From Amaurobius ferox (taxonomy: Eukaryota > Arthropoda > Arachnida > Araneae > Amaurobiidae): DNA of 64,000 bases. The position numbers were made by a program, and so were the translations under genes. This document shows, piece by piece, positions 59,601 to 64,000 of the stretch. Numbering within the stretch: position 1 is the stretch's first letter; the number at the start of each line of letters is the position of its first letter. The stretch is taken from positions 128,535,322-128,599,321 of the forward strand of contig OX578147.1 in the NCBI GenBank assembly GCA_951213105.1, written 5' to 3'. The notes under the pieces were generated by a model. The model saw only the letters and a program-made list of their open reading frames with translations, was not told the DNA's origin and ran no database searches.

Positions 59601-62096
59601 CTGGAGAATGACTCCAGATTTTTTCTTTAATAAGATATAGCAAAATTGTTTCATTAATTCCTCACCAAAATGTCCCCTTTACACCACTTTACTGTAACAC
59701 AAATTTTGCGTTGTTAATGTGGGCTTTCCTGCAAGAAATCTATCCATTTTAATATTGTCATATCTGAGTAAATTATATTGCTAGAGAGACCAACCAAATT
59801 GGTTTTTTTCAACTACTTAGCGGGAGGCACAACTTTTTCTAATCAAGCACTTTTTGTTAAAGTGCTGTATGAAAATTTAAATTCCCAAATCTTTTTATAC
59901 TAGATTTAACCCTTTGCGGACAGCGGCTTTCCAGAACTGCTGTGACCCAAAGGATGGAGCATTTTGCTTCTGAACAGTACCCAAAGGATGGCGCATTTTT
60001 TGCACTAAGCCTAACTCCAGAAAGAAATTCACTAAAAATCACCCGTTTAACACGTCATTCTACTTTTTACAGGAATAAAGGAAATACTTATTTTCCATTA
60101 GATGTATATGTTACATGCAAATTATCTTTTATTTAAATAGTAAAATTTTAAATGATTAAAAATGATTAATTAACTTGATTAAAATTGTTATTTGTTATGC
60201 AGGAAAAATATTCAAATGATTGTACTCAATACTTTATACAGCTAATAGAGATTATGTACAATTTTAAAGAAGATAGCTTTATTACTAATTAATACACTTT
60301 TTACGTATAATGTATTTCAAAACATGAATTCATGCACAGACAAACATTGCAATTTTTGCATTCATAAAAACTGTCCATACACTCATCAGAAATACCAAAT
60401 ATTCACGAATCTTCACTATCTGCATTACTTTCATAACTATCTTGCTCGATTACCATGCTAGTATATTCTTCTTCTATACTTAAAAACATCTTGACATAGT
60501 CATTCTCTTATCCGAAATAACCTAATACATTCACTATTGCATATTCCTCTAAAACCCAAACTTGAAAGAAAATACTCTCTTACATTCCAATAATTCACCA
60601 ACGCAATCATTAAACTAAAATTTAAACGAGAACACATGCACAATTATAGCATAGCATAGCAAAGTCTGCAAGAAATGATCTGTTTGTTTATATTACAAAA
60701 CCACATTTTACTTCTCTAGATGAAGTGATGATTCATAGGGACCCCCCTATACCAAGGTCAAGTATTAGCAAAAACATTGTCAATGTTAGAATGGACATTT
60801 AGCGCCATTTAGTATTCAAATAAATTCGAACAAAAACATTCCATATGAGAAAACGCACATTGATGTCGGTCGTCCTTTAGGGTAAATTTCTCCTGGACGT
60901 GAATGCGTGATTGCCGTCCTTGAACGCAGTTTCGCAGGTGATGCGCGTCTGCCGTCCACAAAGGGTTAAAGCCCATCGTATAATGGGGGTTCATAAAGTT
61001 ATGCAAAAATTCCCTTTCATCCACACACATAAAATATTTTGCACACCTAAAATATTTGAACAGACATGAATCATTGATCTCTCCCAATCGATATCATTAA
61101 TTACTATAAGATCTCTTAACAAAATATAATTATTTTAGGACCCCAAACAGACTTGTCTTGTGAACATCAAAACTTGCTTTGTTTTAAATCAAGAATGTTA
61201 AATTAATAATTCTCATAAAGCAACATGGATTTTCAAAGAAATTATATTTAATTTTCAGAAATATTGAATTATTGCCACCTTAGCTTCATTTCCCCAAACT
61301 CAGCAAGTTGAGGATATTGTGTCCAGATTTGTTATCAAGTTCGCCAAATTTATTGCCAAGTATGGCAGACAGGTGGAGATATTGGCTTTTCTATATAGAT
61401 ACCATCTCTAAGAGATGAAATTACTATAGTAGAATTCTGCACTGGATTGTGAAAGTCTTTAAAATTGAAGGTATGCATGTTCAGTCAATAGTTGAGGTTT
61501 TAGATTGGCTCAAATTGCTGTCTAAAATAATCTGGAAAAACAAAAGTAACTTTGTAACATAAGCATTTAATTAAGAGTATCAACCAGATTCAAAGCAAAA
61601 AGAAAAGAACCTTTTACATCAAGAACTACAAGACATAGCAGATACTACAGCAAAGGTGGAGAAATTTATGTCAACAAAATAATTTTCCAAAATTATTAAT
61701 ACAACAATCTATCCAATTAACAGAATAATGTTCACGGAAATTTGTCTACCTTAGCTCTAGTGGCTATCCTGTTTTATTAACCTGAATAGAAGGAGACTTT
61801 GCTTGGCTTTCAAAAGCAGTTGATACTTTTAGTCAACTGATTATGCTATTATTAACAAAGTATTTTTATCTTTAGACTAAGATACAATGCTTATGAAATA
61901 TCCAATATTGTCCCCTGCAATTTCTTTATTTTGAAATTGTTATATTTGTTATAAAATTTGTCTTTCAGAAATCTCCCAGCAAACAGTTAGGCCACTCTTT
62001 GAAGAAATCTTTCCGTTGTGTACCGGAAAAACAGATTAGCTCAATTCCTAGGTTTCCAGAGGAGCCTGAGAAGACTCTGAACTTACAACATATTGT
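38571..62096 (+). CDS. Dyb: Dystrobrevin, 5' part of gene (8 exons seen, 3' end outside window)
   Basis: Eight exons join in frame into about 342 residues that read as the N-terminal half of dystrobrevin, the cytoplasmic partner of dystrophin and syntrophin at the membrane-associated dystrophin complex (family knowledge). Exon 2 carries the diagnostic [12 protein letters not shown], exon 3 [16 protein letters not shown], exon 4 [15 protein letters not shown] and exon 6 SDPAPPC plus [10 protein letters not shown]. Residues about 32-245 are the helical and EF-hand-like region, and 246-300 hold a ZZ zinc finger. Split codons at all seven junctions give the expected residues. The syntrophin-binding and coiled-coil regions must lie beyond 64000. 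The start is uncertain: ATG 38571 is the first in exon 1, but 38598 or an upstream exon is possible. Introns run from about 1.5 to 5.5 kb and are full of transposon remains. Recognition is strong; the symbol follows fly usage. Confidence 0.93.
38662..41955 (+). other. Dystrobrevin intron 1
   Basis: 3.3 kb. It holds a hairpin ATATATTGGGATA/TATCCCAATATAT (about 39863-39908) and a family D copy with CTGTCTTTTTGCCTGTCTGC (39960-40720). A C16 run lies at 40911-40926, and TAGCCCACAGTAGTA repeats at 41567-41625. No other coding exon seen. Confidence 0.8.
39960..40720 (+). repeat. Family D copy
   Basis: GATTCCTTAGCAATCGAAAA, CCAAATCCGTAGGACAATTC and GGGCAGTTGCTAAGGGGAGA parallel the copy at 36290-37030. 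The chance open frame at 40009-40284 lies in it. Confidence 0.6.
41956..42036 (+). CDS. Dyb: Dystrobrevin exon 2
   Basis: The exon starts after TTCTTTTTAG and ends before GTGAGT. It encodes [17 protein letters not shown] followed by LRFVQKRIS, the most conserved N-terminal block of dystrobrevins and similar to the matching part of dystrophin. It enters with 2 bases of a split codon and leaves with 1. The split codons (K before, L after) both match the family. Confidence 0.93.
42037..43577 (+). other. Dystrobrevin intron 2
   Basis: 1.5 kb, AT-rich. It has a short duplicated phrase ACATTTGCTATTTTTAGA (about 42100 and 42405), CTGTCCTATATAAGTACTA repeats (43262-43320) and (AT)n at about 43495-43520. 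No gene. Confidence 0.75.
43578..43791 (+). CDS. Dyb: Dystrobrevin exon 3
   Basis: The exon starts after TTTTTTCTCAG and ends at CA|GTAAGT, 214 bases. It encodes [18 protein letters not shown], then a segment with [16 protein letters not shown] and [11 protein letters not shown]. This is the first EF-hand-like helical block of the dystrophin/dystrobrevin family. No calcium-binding loop consensus is obvious, as is usual for this degenerate EF-hand. The final CA joins the first G of exon 4 to make Q. Confidence 0.94.
44007..44964 (-). mobile_element. 5'-truncated non-LTR retroelement
   Basis: Minus-strand insertion ending in a poly(A) of 22 (T's at 44007-44028). It is flanked by GCTTCAA at 44000-44006 and 44965-44971, in the middle of one unit of the tandem array. 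Only the end of ORF2 remains, a typical 5' truncation. Confidence 0.88.
44029..44943 (-). pseudogene. Retrotransposon ORF2 end: RNase H and C-terminal zinc knuckle
   Basis: Minus-strand 44943-44398 encodes an RNase H domain with the four acidic motifs visible ([26 protein letters not shown]) plus the LPSHCGI motif. After one frameshift near 44398 the second frame gives [30 protein letters not shown] and the [15 protein letters not shown] Cys/His motif. This layout is that of Jockey/I/R1-type elements; I cannot assign the clade. The reverse transcriptase is missing, and the reading frame runs into the poly(A). Confidence 0.87.
45901..46722 (+). other. Rest of dystrobrevin intron 3
   Basis: AT-rich, no gene. 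GTCAGCAGGTCA is doubled at about 46475-46505, and (AT)n lies at 46540-46562. The upstream part of the intron is the tandem array. Confidence 0.7.
46723..46808 (+). CDS. Dyb: Dystrobrevin exon 4
   Basis: The exon starts after ATGATTGCAG and ends at T|GTAAGT, 86 bases. It encodes [19 protein letters not shown] and SGKLMDKLR, which aligns with the GK(I/V)xVFxxKxALATLC block of known dystrobrevins. The last base joins exon 5 to give the Y of the conserved LRYIFS. Confidence 0.94.
46925..47745. repeat. Dispersed repeat in intron 4, class unknown
   Basis: Bounded by TACTAGAATGACATACCCAG and TTTTCTTTTGTTATGCAAG. The layout (internal CCAAATTTCATCAC-like text, ACAGATAGATACACAAAC near the end) is like other dispersed elements here. 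The minus open frame 47151-46918 has no domain I recognise. Confidence 0.45.
47746..48755 (+). other. Rest of dystrobrevin intron 4
   Basis: AT-rich sequence with no gene or clear repeat. The intron ends in a pyrimidine tract and TTTAG at 48755. Confidence 0.6.
48756..48907 (+). CDS. Dyb: Dystrobrevin exon 5
   Basis: The exon starts after TTTTATTTTAG and ends in phase 0 before GTATGT. It encodes (Y)[31 protein letters not shown] and [15 protein letters not shown], matching the second EF-hand-like block and the LREVLKLP..FGY region of vertebrate dystrobrevin. Its end is less conserved in the family, so the exact 3' boundary rests on the donor site and on the phase of exon 6. Confidence 0.92.
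49741..50655 (+). repeat. Family C copy, full length, in intron 5
   Basis: Best copy of family C. Terminal hairpin ACTTTCCTTA..TAAGGAAAGT at 49741, (TG)n at 49869-49888, a CGCCAA-rich middle (50395-50470) and the end GTGTTGCCCACATCAGATTT. The open frames at 49684-50081 are repeat sequence. Confidence 0.88.
50941..51122 (+). repeat. 28-bp minisatellite, about 6 units
   Basis: Units of the form CATACACACAGTGAACYRAG plus 6-8 bases repeat at about 28 bp. Because 28 is not a multiple of 3, overlapping frames look Cys/Val-rich on the minus strand. These are artefacts, not a protein. Confidence 0.85.
51551..51739 (+). mobile_element. SINE body fragment (head lost)
   Basis: CGGAGTACTGGTGCATTAAA, CCTTCCGAGA and TCTAAATTGGGTAGCAC match the body of the SINE at 19492. 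It ends AGACGGTCTGGCTCGAAAG and A-rich sequence. Confidence 0.75.
51741..52020 (+). mobile_element. tRNA-derived SINE copy
   Basis: Degraded head with a B-box-like TTTGATTCCCAGC, body, and a 3' hairpin GACCGTCC (51956-51963) with GGATGGTC (51994-52001), then an AAAGAAAGAAAG tail. It directly follows the fragment at 51551. Confidence 0.78.
52364..52645 (+). mobile_element. tRNA-derived SINE copy
   Basis: Head GGGACAGCCCAGTGGTTAGT (A box) and a degraded B box (GAATTTGATACTTGG), body as at 19492, ending TAGGTCAGACAGTCAAGAAG. Confidence 0.8.
52652..52686. repeat. 16-bp perfect hairpin
   Basis: TTTTAAGCTAAATCTC, loop TGT, then its exact inverse GAGATTTAGCTTAAAA. AAGTTAAATCTCTGTGAG follows as a partial second copy. 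It sits in intron 5 just after a SINE; function unknown. Confidence 0.9.
52720..53314 (+). other. End of dystrobrevin intron 5
   Basis: AT-rich sequence, no gene. It ends in TTTAATTTTCCAG. Confidence 0.6.
53315..53423 (+). CDS. Dyb: Dystrobrevin exon 6
   Basis: The exon starts after TTAATTTTCCAG and ends at G|GTAAAT. It encodes [19 protein letters not shown] followed by [15 protein letters not shown]. The family-typical [22 protein letters not shown] block is complete and leads directly into the ZZ finger exon. The final G makes the V of the conserved ENV(F/L)HPV. Confidence 0.94.
54605..54962. mobile_element. Palindromic pair of tRNA-derived SINEs
   Basis: Two inverted copies face each other across about 54783. 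Each arm read inward carries a tRNA-like head: (C/A)TGGCATAGTG (A-box-like), a B-box-like GAGTTCGAACC or AAGTTTGAACC, and ATCGGGGATCTGTGGCCCC. The inner part TGATATCTTTC and GAGTGACGCAATG is also inverted. Arms are about 150 bp with scattered differences. Confidence 0.85.
55676..56071 (+). pseudogene. Non-LTR retroelement ORF2 end, second fragment
   Basis: Plus-strand reading gives [19 protein letters not shown] (end of RNase H, like [11 protein letters not shown] at 44.4 kb) and [10 protein letters not shown]. After a frameshift comes [19 protein letters not shown] and [13 protein letters not shown], ending RIRCLMA-stop. This parallels the C-terminal part of the element at 44007-44964, but the CPxC Cys residues are mutated and the frame is broken. 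Confidence 0.82.
56262..56428 (+). CDS. Dyb: Dystrobrevin exon 7: ZZ zinc finger
   Basis: The exon starts after TTCGTTTCAG and ends in phase 0 before GTGAGT. It encodes almost the whole ZZ domain. The Cys pairs CDGC, CQKC and CQDC and the two His of SHTSQH are all present (residues about 251, 254, 266, 269, 275, 278, 288 and 292), so the zinc ligands are intact. FRYRCQKC and [11 protein letters not shown] are near-identical to vertebrate dystrobrevin and dystrophin. ZZ fingers in this family bind partner proteins next to the EF-hand block. Confidence 0.95.
56497..56685. mobile_element. Fold-back MITE in intron 7
   Basis: A complete inverted repeat of about 190 bp. TACTTTAAAAT..GACAACCAAAAAATAG on the left is mirrored by CTATTTTTTAGTTGTC..ATTTTAAAATA on the right, with the centre near GCCATAGCATGATGGCC. 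No coding content. It lies 70 bp after the ZZ-finger exon. Confidence 0.85.
56690..57260 (+). other. Intron 7, no gene seen
   Basis: AT-rich sequence leading into the tandem array. TAACTAGCCGAATACCTGTT at about 57199 looks like the start of the dispersed repeat that contains the array. Confidence 0.5.
57262..58810 (+). repeat. ~300-bp tandem array, five diverged units, in intron 7
   Basis: Each unit carries AAATCGAACATTTTGGTGTG, CCCCTAAAG, TTTCGAACTATCTACC, GATTAGCCCATRTACCAAAT and TCAAGCC in the same order. Starts are near 57290, 57592, 57888, 58190 and 58480. The array ends in CAGACGGACAGACAGACACT and TATATATAGATTG. Units are diverged by 10-20 % by eye, so the array is old. Confidence 0.85.
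58811..59905 (+). other. Intron 7, no gene seen
   Basis: AT-rich, with a short duplicated ATTGAAAAATAAACATT phrase near 59425-59460. Nothing else recognisable. Confidence 0.5.
59910..60965 (-). mobile_element. Internally deleted piggyBac element
   Basis: Inverted ends CCCTTTGCGGACAGCGG (left) and CCCTTTGTGGACGGC (right, other strand) sit between two TTAA sites (59906-59909, 60966-60969), the piggyBac target signature. A subterminal CCCAAAGGATGGNGCATTTT is doubled at about 59946 and 59980. The 1056-bp element keeps only the two ends of the transposase gene. Confidence 0.9.
60302..60489 (-). pseudogene. piggyBac transposase remnant, N- and C-terminal ends fused
   Basis: Minus-strand reading starts [20 protein letters not shown] and an acidic stretch typical of piggyBac N-termini, hits a TGA at 60403-60405, then continues in the same frame into [20 protein letters not shown] and a stop. 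That last part is the Cys-rich C-terminal zinc finger that ends piggyBac transposases. The whole catalytic core is deleted between them. Confidence 0.85.
60970..61968 (+). other. End of dystrobrevin intron 7, no gene recognised
   Basis: 61260-61870 is less AT-biased and could be an old retroelement remnant (a frame reads [20 protein letters not shown] and then stops), but I cannot assign it. Confidence 0.4.
61969..62096 (+). CDS. Dyb: Dystrobrevin exon 8 (last in window)
   Basis: The exon starts after TTGTCTTTCAG. It encodes [18 protein letters not shown] and [15 protein letters not shown], matching the linker just after the ZZ finger (KSPxKxLxxxLxKSxxC ... PEKxLNLxHIV). I chose the GTATGT donor at 62097, leaving GT of the Val codon; GTGTAT at 62095 is the alternative. 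The next exon is not found before 64000. Confidence 0.9.
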
Positions 62097-64000
62097 GTAT
62101 GTTTATTATTGATGTTTATTCATTTGAAAAGTATGGAAAAACTTAAGTTGCACACTAATATGTATCAAAGGTGGTTCCCAGCCTTTGAAGAGGTCCACAA
62201 TACTTTGATGGTATGCTACCGCATGCATCAAATGCCTTAAAATTTCATCTGAGACTCTTTCTCTAACAGTGTTGTTAGTTATTGAATTTTAGCAACTGGA
62301 AAAAAGCAGGACCGTAACACAAAATGAAAGCAGGTTTACAGTAAAATTCAAGGAGGGCTCAACAGTGCTGAACCTTTATTTGGGGAAGGGGGATATGCTA
62401 AAATATTAAATTTTAATGCCAAACAATTACTCTATTAAAAATATTTAATTATAGCTAAATACAGTACTTCTTTATTAGAGACCACTATTATGTATAATTG
62501 AGTCAAAGTTTATGTACTTAGTCATTAACATCTCCAAACTAATAGTTTTTATTATATATTTCAATCCATATAAATTATTATTAACAAATAGATAATATTA
62601 TAGCTATATATTTGTAAGTTAATAGTTGATTGTGAAAATCCATATAACGACTATACATCAATATTAATGTGCATGAATTACAGTTAATGATCATATAACC
62701 TGTAACTAGCGGTGAAACATTTAATTAATTCAAAACTTTTAATTATTTTCTTGTTAATGCATAATATTATCTGCATAATACTTATCAGTTGACTTTAAAT
62801 CAATGTCTATAATAGTGGACTTCATAATAATGGAAAATAACCTTAAATACTATTGTTTTAATTTTTTTTAATTTTTAAATATTTTTAAATTACATAAAAA
62901 ATTTAGTGATCATCAGTAAAATTACTTATTCAGCTAAATTGCATCTTATTTCTCTACTATACCAAATAAAGTAATCTGAAAAAAAATTTCGCAAGTAATT
63001 TTCTTATGCCAAATTAGGATGACATTTTGAATTAAATTTTGTGTCACTACTGAAAATAAAAGTATTTTAATCTGGGAGGCTGAGTACATCTCTTTTTTTT
63101 TGGGGGGGGGGGGGCTCAGTCCCCTCAGGCACCTGTCTGGATATATCTCCTCCAATCCCTAAGAAAAAGTGTGCTTTTCAAGTAAAAGCTACTGTTGTAT
63201 TAATGTTTTCACACATATCCATTTTAAAAATATAGACTTTGTGTTAAAATTTTATTGTGGCTACTGTTAATACAATTACATTCATTATATACCTCATATA
63301 CTTTAGCAATGCTATAAGTACTACATAAATACAAAGTTATTTTTAAATGTATTAAAAAGTAACTTTTATACTCTTAAATTTGTTAGTACTTGCACAATTT
63401 ACAGACTTTTTATAGCCAAGAAAAAAGATGGCCTGCCAATTGTGATACATTTTTAGTATGCACTGTCCTACATATTTCTGCATGTGATGTCATCATTTAT
63501 CTATGTGAGAGCCATTTTCACTACTGTGAAAATATTCTAATGTTATCTTTTTGGTTTTGTGTATTTAATTTGAATATGATGAAAATATCCAATCAAACTA
63601 CCTAAATCTTTATCTAGATGAATTTATGGGTATGAACTAGCAAAAAACTTTTCGAGCAAATTCTATCTGAAATTAATAAAATTCTTAATTCCTCTTCCAA
63701 ATTCTTAATTTTGTGGTTTCTTTCAAGGAAACTGCAGTTAGAAAAATTTGACTATTTCAAAAATCTCCTTTCTTTGTAACAAAATTTTAAAAGCAAACAC
63801 AACATTTTAAAAATTTGCATAATTTAAAAGTAAATATAAGCATTTTAAAATTTAATTTATTGAAAGTAAACAATAGAATTTTAAAATTTAAATTATTAAA
63901 AAATAAACAAGGAATTTTAACATTGAAATTATCAAGAAAAACAAAAACAAAATTTTATTGTAAACTATTGAAAAGCAAACAATTTTATTTTAATTTTAAA
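62097..64000 (+). other. Dystrobrevin intron 8 (runs off the window)
   Basis: AT-rich, with a G10 run and T8 run at about 63095-63112. Near the end, AAAATTTAAATTATTAAAAA-like phrases recur (63780-63990). No further exon of the gene is visible; the expected next coding motif after HIV is not found. Confidence 0.6.

Noticed and set aside
1..64000. CRISPR arrays, bacterial operons, rRNA or intact tRNA genes
   Set aside because: None seen. Tandem repeats here lack unique spacers, and the tRNA-like sequences are degraded SINE heads without a complete cloverleaf.

Overview
This window looks like AT-rich eukaryotic nuclear DNA, most likely from an arthropod; an arachnid is my best guess. It has long introns with GT..AG splice sites, no bacterial-style operons, and dense decayed transposons. 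I support one host gene. It is the 5' part of a dystrobrevin gene on the + strand, seen as eight coding exons between 38557 and 62096 and continuing past the right edge. The joined exons carry the N-terminal helical region, the EF-hand-like region and the ZZ zinc finger, with every splice phase closing correctly. Nearly all the longer open frames outside these exons are pieces of transposases or retroelements, or chance frames in AT-rich DNA.

Positions 1-31400 are a transposon graveyard. A roughly 1.3-kb repeat (called family A here) occurs at least eight times in the first 19 kb, in both orientations. Two related families (B and C, about 0.75-0.9 kb) recur at 0.9, 12.3-13.1, 16.2, 22.5, 23.6, 24.8, 26.4, 27.4 and 49.7 kb. 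A, B and C each have a terminal hairpin next to a TCTG- or TG-rich microsatellite and sit in T-runs, which suggests non-autonomous Helitron/Helentron-type elements. Around them are a 3.2-kb element with 26-bp perfect inverted ends inside a family A copy (3623-6854), a pogo/Tigger element with clear ends (13694-17120) that hosts one A and one B copy, a snap-back palindrome of a mariner 5' end (17131-17616), a decayed Tc1/mariner-type transposase (about 19.95-21.4 kb), another long palindrome (25988-26250), and a complete but dead hAT element (28379-31385) with a perfect 8-bp target duplication.

Positions 31400-38550 hold no gene I recognise, only minisatellites, homopolymer runs and diverged repeats, up to a terminal hairpin about 200 bp before the first recognised dystrobrevin exon.

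From 38557 onward the dystrobrevin introns (about 1.5-5.5 kb each) carry their own load. Intron 3 has a diverged tandem array of about 245-277-bp units split by a 5'-truncated non-LTR retroelement tail. Intron 5 has a family C element, a 28-bp minisatellite and several tRNA-derived SINE copies. Intron 6 has a palindromic SINE pair and a second retroelement tail. Intron 7 has a fold-back MITE, a five-unit array of about 300 bp and an internally deleted piggyBac element.

The most unusual structural signal is a 71-74-bp hairpin unit (9621-9779, and a related copy near 37.6 kb). Its 8-bp stem keeps pairing through compensatory changes, and it resembles the 3' end of the tRNA-derived SINE family in this window. 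I saw no convincing undescribed protein system.
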